This document shows, one piece after another, positions 33,889 through 43,547 of a stretch of 64,000 nucleotides of DNA (the stretch's first letter is position 1; each line of letters opens with the position of its first letter). The translations under genes were made by a program, and so were the position numbers. The notes beneath the pieces were generated by a model, which had not been told where the DNA came from, searched no databases, and saw only the letters and a list, made by a program, of their open reading frames with translations. Source of the DNA: Siphonodentalium dalli. Taxonomy: Eukaryota > Mollusca > Scaphopoda > Gadilida > Siphonodentaliidae. The stretch spans positions 119,556,723 through 119,620,722 of the forward strand of contig CP136063.1 of the NCBI GenBank assembly GCA_032622095.1, given 5' to 3'.

Positions 33889-35745
33889 CTTTTTCTAGAG
33901 AGTTTTGGGCGCCATTTTCACAAAAAGATGACACAAAGGTCAGTTTTAAACTATTAGTATTAATGTATGAAAGGTTTAGAGCAATTCAGTAACAATATTT
34001 ATGCAATCGATGTTCTGTTGCGTGCATATATCCACACATTTAGACCATACAACTCGAGCCTGTGCATTTCCCATGTAAATTCAATGTATCATTCGACGCT
34101 GAAAATTTGGTCTATTCGCCTGTAAATCCAGTCGGAAATGATCAGGACGTATACCAGGATGGTGGCAGAGTGTAATGAAACCATCTCCCAAGATTCCCGC
34201 AGCAGAATAACAATCTAAACAAGAAAACCATAGTCAGAAATGGTAACGCCACCAAGATCATATTATTAGCCATAAATATAATTATGATATAATTATAATA
34301 TAAAATATTATTCATTAGTTAGCGCTAATATAGGCGCTAACTAATGACTTGTTAAATACCATCTAATACATATTCATCTTATTCACAACTTTAAGGAGTC
34401 CTTCTGGCACACGAGAATATTTATCGCCGTTTGATTTCCACCAAGTGAACTCGGCGCATATATAATTGATATAACTGACCTTTATTATGATGATCGTGTC
34501 GTTATTTGTTTAAGATACGTATCAATTGACTTATACGCACCCGTTCCCTATTAAAATCTATATATATCGCCCATGTTAGTGGACCTCCGCGAATTCGGGG
34601 ACTTCCGCAAAGTGATCTCCACAAATCGGGATCTACTGCAAATCGTCGCACCCAATGCAATTTGTAAACAAATACGATTGACATGCGTTTTAACGAGGTG
34701 AGCTTTAATTAAACGAAAGAAGCATTCTACATAAACTATTTGTCATGGACTCAGCCAGTGTGCCATATATATGTGTCAACTAAGGTCGCTTTGCGTGGTA
34801 AAAGTGAAAAGTGAAAAATCCTATTGAAAATGAAAGTAGCCTACAATTTTGGGAAATTCCGCGGCAGATTGCAGTGAATCTATACTATTGGAAGTGAATG
34901 TACAATTCCTGGAATTATATCAGATATCCCGACTCTGCTCGTTTTCGTGATCATAGATTATATAGGCCCTATATGACCACGAAAACGAGTCTAGTCGCGA
35001 TACATCGGTACAAACACATTGTGTATACGATACAATTTTGACTTGATGACCAGAAAATAAAAGATAGCGGTTAATCCAAGTCTCCAACAGAACAGACATG
35101 CGCGCTCCAATTAAAATTACCCATAATTCACTTCACTACACAGGGGTTCCCAAAGGGTTATACATTATCAGAGTATTTATATTTTCAACAACATATTATT
35201 ACACCGGTGACTTTAAGTTTACAATTTCAGCCTGTCCTGACCCTATGGATACGATTTATGATATTTTCAAAAACGTATTATACACCGGTGCCGTTAACTT
35301 TACAATTTCAGCATATACGTGATTCTATTGGTACGATTGAGTAAGGTACAAAAAACAATATACAAGAATATATTTCTCCATTCGACCATGAGTCTATACA
35401 GATCTGTACACTAGTGTCCACCCACTTCGTGGCGGGAATGAACCGTCAAAAATAGTGAAAAATGTTCCGACTCATTTGTGACTTTCATGTTCTAGATCGA
35501 TTCTATCGTCCCTTCTAAAGAGCCGGTTCTATTCGATCGACGCTTGTTTTCTCATGCTGCCCAGCTTCATTTTGCCAGTTATGACACACCATGACAGCAT
35601 GGAACTGGTAACCTAAATGACCACTAATGTTTATTGAATAGCGCGATGAGATTATGGTCCTTTTGCAGTCTAATGTACCAGTTTTGGATATATATGGCTT
35701 TTGAATTCATATCTTTATAAAGATTGCCTCTAAAACTTTTGATTT
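33889..35745. other. Non-coding, several hairpins and a duplication
   Basis: Contains the second copy of the 59-bp repeat (34219-34277), the hairpin CATTAGTTAGCGC (34313-34325 / 34334-34346), a near-palindrome around CTCGTTTTCGTG (34938-34955 / 34971-34989) and a ~100-bp direct duplication ending ACAATTTCAGC (35171-35237 and 35262-35321). No gene recognised. Confidence 0.5.
34219..34277. repeat. 59-bp dispersed repeat, copy 2
   Basis: Partner of 27205-27263. It is followed within 40 bp by the 13-bp-arm hairpin at 34313-34346, which the first copy lacks. Confidence 0.75.
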
Positions 35746-35758
35746 TGTTTTTCTTCAG

Positions 35759-36083
35759 AATGTATAATGGAATCGGTGGCGCGATGTTGAGCCTGGAGGA
35801 CTCGCTGTTCTTACTTGATTTATCCGCCGATCTCGTGACACAGGCCGAGGCAGCGCCCCCCCCCCCCCCAATTGATGATGTGATGGGGGTCGGCGATGAA
35901 CTTAATTCAGTAAACACCTTCACCACACCGGCTGTAACCAGCACGCCCGCCAAAGCTGCCCGAATATATCAACATCTCCAAGCTGTGTCCCATGCAAAGC
36001 CCATTGCAATCCTTTTCCCGTATAAACAAAGTTTATACGAGACGTCGTTTGTGGCTGCTCTTTTAAAATGTTCTATATTTTGA
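35759..36083 (+). CDS. Possible exon, unrecognised (plus-strand reading)
   Basis: The strong acceptor-like TTTTTCTTCAG ends at 35758. It is followed by an open frame with MLSLEDSLFLLDLSADLVTQ, a PPPPP tract (C-run 35868-35879) and a stop at 36081-36083. It overlaps a minus-strand open frame, so at most one is likely coding. No family recognised. Confidence 0.22.
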
Positions 36084-36780
36084 CCAATGATTCCTGGTTT
36101 GTTGCATTCACTCTCTGGATAATTTAATTTTGTCCTAAGTGTTTTTAAACTGGGGCACACAAAGTTAATTCGGGCATCTTTGTAGCAACACTTTCCCAAT
36201 CCTGGAACCCTGCACATTTCGTCTCTCAAACCGAATGAATTCAGAATGAAATAGTCTGCAGCCAACGGCCCAGAACTGTTTTACCTCCGGAGTATATCGC
36301 ATGCTTTTGCACCCTCGGATTCAAGAAATCGTACAACATCTAGAAATAGCTGAAAATAGACATTATTTATAGCGAATGTCCCCGAGGTTAATTGTTGAAG
36401 AAAAGACATCCAGTCTGGAAACCTGTCTGCGTCTTTTAATTGGTGTATTATTTCTAGTAAGAGGCCAGTTATCTCGTCCAATATCGCAGATATCTCGTTA
36501 ACTGGATCGCAGCAATCTACATCAATATTGGAGTCGATCGTGTTGGTAAATAATGACCTCCTGGAATGAACATCCTTCATTGTTGTGTTCTTTTTTGAAA
36601 CATTGGCACATGGACTTACTAATAGATGACATTCTGTCGCAGACACAACTTCAAGCGATATTGTTTCTTCGTTCAGCACGAATCCTACATCGCCCTGTCT
36701 CAGTTCCTTCCCTGGCACCTCAAAATGAACGATTCTGTATCTATGGTTTCCACCCAATGACTCAACGTCATCTTCTCCCA
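35972..36780 (-). pseudogene. Unrecognised coding-like frame, possibly spliced or decayed
   Basis: One minus-strand frame runs from 36780 to 35972 with a single stop (36281-36283). The first block (36780-36285) is bounded by an acceptor-like TTGTTATTCTAG and a donor-like CGGAG|GTAAAA, as an exon would be, and encodes acidic, Leu-rich sequence (EISAILDEITGLLLEIIHQL). After the stop the same frame continues with LRDEMCRVPGLGKCCYKDAR and INFVCPSLKTLRT to a TGA at 35969-35971, then stays open to 35624. Either a gene with a retained or short intron, or an old transposon-type gene with nonsense changes. No family recognised. Confidence 0.35.
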
Positions 36781-36789
36781 CTAGAATAA

Positions 36790-37385
36790 CAAGTTAATCA
36801 TCAGGATGTGAATCTACAAAATGTCTAACGTGATTGTCACCCACGGCAAACTTCTTCTTGCAATAATATCATCTGATTCTCGGGAAATAGAGATATATAA
36901 GTGTGTGACTATAAGCTATCTGCAAATGATGATCTTACGATTGAAATTTAACTGTATAAATGTTTGACGCAAATAGTCAAGAAACATACATAAGCTTCGG
37001 CGAATCCAAAATAAGTTTTGAAGCTCCATGTCCATATTTATTGCATTACTCTGTCTTAAAATCAGAGTCATTTCGTGTCGATTGAACCGGCAATCGAACC
37101 GGAACCTATCAATTTAGTGTAAACAATATTTTATTCTCAAGAATAGCACATATAATACATAATATAAGGACGATAACAATTTAACATTAGAGAAAAGGAT
37201 TTGACAGTAAGCCAAAGGCTTATAGGTGGCCATTTCCTTAGTATATATATTGCATCATGGTTTGATTGGGTCTCAATGATGAATTGCCTGTTCCACAAGC
37301 ACCCGCAACCTATCCCGTTGCCAATCGTAGATATGGCAAGAAACGTGAGCAAAAAGTTAAGGGGGTATGTTTTTGTCCCATGTAA
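36790..37385. other. Intergenic, no gene recognised
   Basis: No feature seen. Confidence 0.5.
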
Positions 37386-37816
37386 AAAGCCTTGATACAG
37401 AGCGGGACAAGCGTTACAGAAGCTGACAAAATATGTTTTTATTTCTCATCGTTATCTGCGTCTCAGTAGTAACCCTTGATACAGAGCGATACAAGCGTTA
37501 CAGCAGTTAAAAAATCGTTTTTATTTCTAGTGATTATCTGCGTCCCAGTAGTAACCCTTGATACAGAGCGATACAAGCGTTACAGCAGTTAAAAAATCGT
37601 TTTTATTTCTCTCCGTTATCTGCGTCCCAGTAGTAACCCTTGATACAGAGCGATACAAGCGTTACAGCAGTTAAAAAATCGTTTTTATTTCTAGTGATTA
37701 TCTGCGTCCCAGTAGTAACCCTTGATACAGAGCGATACAAGCGTTACAGCAGTTAAAAAATCGTTTTTATTTCTCGTCGTTATCCGCGTCCCAGTAGTAA
37801 CCCTTGATACAGAGCG
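37386..37816. repeat. 82-bp tandem repeat, ~5 copies, dimeric pattern
   Basis: AACCCTTGATACAGAGCGAT recurs at 37471, 37553, 37635, 37717 and 37799: an exact 82-bp period, with a diverged first unit at about 37389. Units alternate between TTCTAGTGATTATCTGCG and TTCTC(TC/GT)CGTTATC(T/C)GCG, suggesting a 164-bp dimer as the amplified unit. Confidence 0.85.
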
Positions 37817-38059
37817 ATCGAGTGTCTTCGGTTCAATGTGGATATATGCTGGGTGTCATGGTCATAGTTCATGTTTGGTAACTCGTGAGATTAACCCATG
37901 AACGCTGACGTATGCAGCCTCTGCGTTGTTGGTTGAGGTCTCTCTGCACAAGTTCACTACCGTGGTGCGTTTTAGCAACTAGCATTTTACTTGCCAATAC
38001 ACGTTGTATGTATTAGGGAATATAGTAGGCGCCAATATTGCAGAATAATGTTGTCCCGT

Positions 38060-38275
38060 GGGTGTATCGTGTTGTGGCATTTGTACTGTCGTTCGGAGTC
38101 TCAAAGCGGCATTTTGTTTCGTATGCTGTGTTTGACAGTCTTTAAAACCAATGTACAAGCCACAGATGGGTGTATCGTGTTGTGGCCTTTGTACTGTGGT
38201 TCGGAGTCTCAAAGCGGCATTTTGTTTCGTATGCTGTGTTTGACAGTCTTTAAAACCAATGTACAAGCCACAGAT
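38060..38275. repeat. 108-bp direct tandem duplication
   Basis: Two nearly identical units (38060-38167, 38168-38275) begin GGGTGTATCGTGTTGTGGC and end CAAGCCACAGAT. Only a few substitutions separate them, so the duplication is recent. Confidence 0.85.
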
Positions 38276-39517
38276 GGTGTGCGACCTTTTAGCAAGAGGA
38301 TATTGTTGGGTCACATCGATGTGCGAAGCTGTGCATCTGTCTGCAGTGTTGTAACATAGTTACCGTGTACAACTGTTTCTGTGTTGTGGATGCATCGGTC
38401 GAATGTAATTGCTGTCTCCCGGACCTATGGTGGATGTGTTTCGAGACATCCAATTCAGACATCATATCCGTCCAGATCTTATTCTGTCGGCTATGTTCAA
38501 GTTGGGCTTTAAATTCGTTGCGCTTTATGTCTTATTGGTGTTGTCCTGTGGTTGTGTTAAGAGTGAAATATTGCCTTTCTGAATAGAACTGTACATCCAT
38601 GGGTATGATGTGGTGCTGGTTCCATGTGATCCATTCTGTCGCATGCGCTTATGTAGTGCCTCTGAGTGTAGTAAGTTTTTGCCCTTCCTTTGGGCTATCC
38701 AATATCCGATGCGTACCACGTATTACGGAGCTGCCTTGTTATTGTGGCATCCTCTGTTGTATTCTTCTGTAGAGGGAACTGGGATGGATGGAGCTTGGAT
38801 GGAGTTGCCTAACTGAATTATGAAATGACTTAATGTTAACATGGGTGGAGCGAGTGATGTATGTTGGTGATGAAGATCACGTTGATGTATGTGCGCGTTT
38901 GCTGACTGTTTCTGCATTTACAATACTTTATTCTGATGTGCACGGTGTGCTGGATCAACATGGGATCTATCGGCTGATGTGCGCTTATGAACAGCCAATA
39001 TATAACGTCGTTGGAGAAGGGTGGCGTTGGTGTGCTACATGTATAGCAGTCTTCACCAAAATGGCTCATCATGTGTTTGGGGTGGCTAGACTGAGCGGTA
39101 GTTGATTGCTGAAGTTGACGTTTCTGTTGGCACGACTGAATTTATTGAATCCCTTGATATGAGCGGTCAGTAATTGGGGCTGAGCATATAAGTATGCTGT
39201 CCAACACACACGATAACTTTCTAATAATTCTGAATTATATATCCACTATTGTGACGCTCAAGGTGTGCTCTGGCGTATTTCCAAAACTTGGTGGATAAAG
39301 TGAACACCAGAAAGTCGTTGATAGAGTGTATGTATGTGCGTGTATGTGTAGTTCTGGTCACTTTCATATATGGTGATCCCATGGCCATAGTCACAGCCGA
39401 CTAACGGATATATACTGTCAATGCAACAGCATTAAGTCTCATGAATAAATGTGTGCTGAATGTCCTTCAACTATAAATTCGCTATCAAATCGAAATTTAT
39501 AAGGGTGACGAAAAGTA
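38276..39517. other. Intergenic, no gene recognised
   Basis: Open frames on both strands here show no recognisable domain or splice context. Composition is TG-rich on the plus strand. Confidence 0.4.
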
Positions 39518-39524
39518 ACAAATC

Positions 39525-40382
39525 TATGGGGAGCCATCCCTGCAAATATTCGTATTCGGAAATATCTCCTTGGATCCAAGCAGATATCTGCTCGCATTAT
39601 GGAGATATCTCATCGGTTTCAAGCAGATATCTGCTTGGAATATGGAGATATCTCCTCGGAAATATTTTCAAGGAGATATCTCCTTGAAACCGAGGAGATA
39701 TCTCCATAATGCGAGCAAATATCTGCTTGGATCCAAGGAGATATCTCCTTGGATCCGAGCAGATATCTGCTCGCATTATGAAGATATCTCCTTGAAATAT
39801 GTTCAATGAGATATCTCCTTGGATTCAAGCTGATATCTGCTCGGATTATGGAGATATCTGCTTGAAAAATATTTCAAGGAGATATCTCCATATTCCGAGC
39901 AGATATCTGCTTGGATGTATTTCGATCATAGATATATGTACTGTGGAGAAATCATTAATATTTCATGGCCGCGGTTTTCCAAGGAGATATCTCCATAATC
40001 CAAGCAGATATCCGCTTGGAATATTTTCAAGGAGATATCTGCTTGGAATATGGAGATATCTCCTTGGGTCCAAGGAGATGTCTCGTTGAAAACTATTTCA
40101 ATGAGATATCTCCATAATCCGAGCAGATATCTGCTTGGATTATGGAATATCTCCTCGGTTTCAAGGAGATATCTCGTTGGAAATATTTCAAGCAGATATC
40201 TCGTAGTTGCGAGGAGATATCTCCTAGGATCCAAGGAGATATCTCCATAATGGACCATATTCCAAGCAGATATCTGCTAGGAATTGCAATTCCAAGGAGA
40301 TATCTCCTCGAAACCGAGGAGATATCTCCGAATTACGATGAGATATCTCCGAAAACGAATATTTGCAGGGATGGCGCCCCAT
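39525..40382. mobile_element. Foldback element built of GATATC palindromes, with TSD
   Basis: Terminal inverted repeats start ATGGGGAGCCATCCCTGCAA (39526) and, inverted, end at 40382; they stay complementary through the AAATATTCGT word and the first palindromes. Flanking direct repeats ACAAATC lie at 39518-39524 and 40383-40389. The interior is an array of short palindromes, GGAGATATCTCC and GCAGATATCTGC variants, with 28 exact GATATC cores by my count, separated by ~10-15-bp AT-rich spacers. It is non-coding: open frames arise in every register because the array lacks stops. Confidence 0.75.
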
Positions 40383-40389
40383 ACAAATC

Positions 40390-41109
40390 CGTATTAACGT
40401 GCTACTGTTCGTGGAGTGGATTCTGCATACCATTAACCATCTGCGCATTATTTGTAAATGAAAGTGGTGTATGTCCTAGAAGCGGGAATGACAATAAATA
40501 AAATATCAAACCAATGCAAACATTCAGAACGTTAGACATGCACAGTGAATCACTATGTATGTCAAATATAATTAACCAGTTATGTCATTGAATGAATAAT
40601 ATAGGATATTAACATATTAAAACTTATATGTACCTTGTTTGGGAAACGGAATATAGCCACCAAGAAACTGGGTGGTTATTCATCTAATCCATTACAATAT
40701 CAAGTTGTAGTCTGTTTTGCACTGCGAAGGTTAATTAGAGTAGTTTAATATAAACCTATCTATATAGTTTAAATATGATAAGGTATCGGCTTCGATCATA
40801 TTTTAGATCCACATTGTTCCATGTAGGAAGAAGACTCATACACGTAGAATTCTTCAGACATTGCCAATATTGAAATAGAACAAGATGGAACTAAGAAATT
40901 ACATCCACTTGAGTTATAGACCAATATGGTTTCAGTCCCCTTTGTGCATGAAAGCAGATGGAACAAGTCAGTTCTCAATACAACTCACTTTCGCGTACTT
41001 CGGACAAGAAATAACCGTGTTTTACGGCGTTATTGTTCGAAATATCGCTTCGGTGTTGCGACCATCTTGTAGAGAATTTAATTCCGGTTCCAACAGTACC
41101 CCAACGGAC
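40390..41109. other. Intergenic, no gene recognised
   Basis: AT-rich sequence with no supported feature up to the LINE-5 boundary. Confidence 0.5.
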
Positions 41110-41320
41110 GTTTCGTACCAGAACGGTACTTAGAACAGATTGGAACTCAGGTCGCGAAAATTTATTAGAACAACTTGAAAAGTCCCTGTGTGTCATTGAT
41201 GACAGGATCTACAAAAACATTATCACTGGCGGCGACATCAACTGCCCAGATATCAACTGGGATCTGTTGAAGGTTATACAAGGTGCTCCAGACCATGACG
41301 TTCCCCGGTTAATTGTTGAG
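41110..41320 (+). pseudogene. LINE-5 part 1: endonuclease fragment
   Basis: The frame reads LLEQLEKSL...NIITGGDINCPDINWDLL...DVPRLIVE. GGD-x-N-x-PDI-x-W is the catalytic Asp/Asn block of APE-type LINE endonucleases. The N-terminal part is missing. Confidence 0.7.
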
Positions 41321-42340
41321 CGGGCAGGACGTATTAGTAATAGTGCGTCTTGTCGCTGTTCCAATTGACTGGTCTGTCGTTCGTGAGTCGTGTGGCCTTC
41401 CATTTGGGGACAGCCGCCCGAGCGACAGGTGAGCTGTTTACTGACTTGGCAGGGGATTATGGAATTAATCCCATCGGCTTTGTTAGCGGCCTTGGGTAGA
41501 CTATGCATTCTGAATACCCTTAGCTGAAATCTTCACCAGGCTAAGGGGGGCTTCGTAACTCTATCCGTGGAATACAGGACTGCAGCAGCTGGACACCACC
41601 AGGGGCTCAAGACCGTCGGCAGGAATGTCATCATCGGAGCAGGGACGAGGAGGAAGAAGACCCCGTCACGTCGACGCAGGGACGCAGCTCGGAGGGCTGA
41701 GTGGAGTAAGAAGAGGGCAGCTGTGGATCTGCCGGCTGCCTCCTCCCACTCGGCTGCGAAGACGGATGGTCGCCTGCGCACCACCGACGACGCTACCGGT
41801 AGTCCAGCTCGGGAGAGGTCTGAGAGACGCCCAGACCACCCCTCCCCCGCTTGAGTGCTGCTGCTGCTGATGCCGGGATGGATATTGAATCATCATTCAA
41901 CCCGATGACTCCGGAATAAACCTGCCCGGAGTCATCTACTTCCACCGAGACCAGCAGCACCAACAACAGCACCAGCTCCACCCGTACCCTTGAAGAGGTA
42001 GTGGCAGAGTCCAACAAACTAATGGCAGACGTCGCGGCTGACCGCCTGGGATACAAACAAGAAGACGAATTACGTAGACAACAACAAGAATCACGTAGAC
42101 AGCACGGAGTGGAGCTCCCAACAACAACAGAAGAAACACTCAAGAGAAAGAAAGAGAGACCCCAAAAAACAAATATGTCTAGATCATCTTTTTTTTTCAT
42201 CCATTGTTATGTATTTCATCATTCATAACTTCAAACTTCACTCCCAAGTGGGTTGTAGGAGAGGGGTTCCGCCCCTTTAAAATCCTCCCTGTCCTAGCCT
42301 AAATTCCCAATAAACAAACAAATAAACGTTCAGAAAAAAA
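41321..42340 (+). mobile_element. GC-rich retro-insert with Arg-rich ORF and A-rich tail
   Basis: It interrupts the LINE-5 endonuclease between LIVE (41309-41320) and EICIEFGLTQ (from 42346). The candidate flanking duplication is ATTGTTGAG / ATAGTCGAG (diverged). It is much GC-richer than its host. The frame 41567-41854 (94 aa) contains TRRKKTPSRRRRDAARRAEW. A second frame (42001-42228) begins MAESNKLMADVAADRLGYKQ and is Q/R/E-rich. The end AATAAACAAACAAATAAACG ... A7 (42335-42341) looks like a polyadenylated, LINE-mobilised transcript. CTTAGCTGAAATC...GGCTAAG (about 41519-41546) could form a hairpin. No family recognised. Confidence 0.45.
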
Positions 42341-43069
42341 TAGTCGAGATTTGTATTGAATTCGGCCTAACACAAATCCACAAATAATCAAAGAGGGAAA
42401 ATAACCAACTGGACATATCATACGTTCTAACAATACGTCTGTGATAAATCGTCAACAAACGCACCTGGGATCTCAGACCATGATATGCTTATCACAGATT
42501 ACCACATACGCCTACCAGCAGGCAAATCTGACACGAAGAAAGAGATACGTCTTCGATAAAGGAGACTGGGCTGCAAATGACCTGAATATAAGAATTATAA
42601 GCGAGGAATTCAGGCTGCTACCAGGAACCTCGGATAACAATGATTATCTGGACAGCCTCAAACATGGGATCCTGAAAACTATAGACGAGCACACGCGAAA
42701 TGCATCAAGAAGACGCAAAAACCAACTTCCATGGTTTACCAGGAAGCTAAAGAGGATGCTGACAAAAGAAAGCCAGGCTCAATAAACAAGCCAAAAAGAA
42801 TCAGAAATGGGTTGAATATAAACACCATCAAAATATATGTCGGCGAGAAATGAGAAGAACCTACATAAAGAAAGGAGAAGAACCTACATAAAGATCTGTG
42901 CTACTAAATAGTCAGTTGACATCGGTCTTCACCAAGGTCACAAGTGAAGGTCCTAAGTTGCTACCATGGACGAAAGATCGCGTCGAAGAACTCGAGATAT
43001 CGACCGAAGGCGTGGAAAATCTTTTCAGAGACACAAAGGCATCTAATGCGTCAGATGACTTGAAACATA
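42341..43069 (+). pseudogene. LINE-5 part 2: EN C-terminus and RT N-terminus
   Basis: In shifting frames: EICIEFGLTQI, GISDHDMLITDYHI-like sequence (about 42465-42510), NQLPWFTRKLKRML (42720-42765), then LLNSQLTSVFTK and EGVENLFRDTKASNASDDL (42898-43062). The order SDHD, PW(F/I), LN-QF-SVFT, and LL--L-P-KA-GPD is the usual EN-RT linker of this LINE type. It is cut at about 43069 by the LINE-4 3' end. Confidence 0.65.
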
Positions 43070-43547
43070 TTTTATTTGCAAAATATACAAAAGGGATTGG
43101 GGCACAAGTTTTTGCAACTTATGAAGCCCCTCTCCTAATACAATATTGTAACACACATGTGATCAAGATGACGGTACAAACTTATTTACATGGTGAGAAG
43201 TTATGGGAGATATAGTGTGTAGCGCCTGTAGCGCCTTCCAGAGATGATCCAACATGAGATTGCTTCTTATCTGTGAGAAAATTTGTATTTGAAGAATGTC
43301 ACTATTTTATTAATGTTGGAATGATTGACAAGTGCCAATATATTATCTATTCTAAGCACTTTTGTGTTGGTTGTAAAATATAATGGTACACTTGATTCGT
43401 TCTCTATTTTGTTATTGTTGTGCTCTGGAAGGCAATACAGATGATAAATCAGAATGAGATGTTTGAATGGGAGGTTTGTCCACTTGTGAGGTAAAAGTTG
43501 AAATTCCGGAAGCAAGTATAGATTCGCAAATAAGATAAATATAATCG

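Noticed and set aside
37386-37816. 82-bp repeats considered as a CRISPR-like array
   Set aside because: No variable spacers; monomers are directly abutting and the context is eukaryotic.
39570-40258. Open frames with repeated EISPWIQADIC / RYLLG peptides
   Set aside because: By-product of the GATATC palindrome array, which lacks stop codons in all registers.
41793-42200. 135-codon minus-strand frame rich in Leu/Val/Ser
   Set aside because: Antisense to the Gln/Arg-rich frame of the retro-insert; no signal or domain beyond composition bias.
42898-43215. 105-codon plus-strand frame taken as one gene
   Set aside because: The first part is LINE-5 RT linker and the last part is antisense to the LINE-4 3' UTR, so it crosses a nested insertion boundary.
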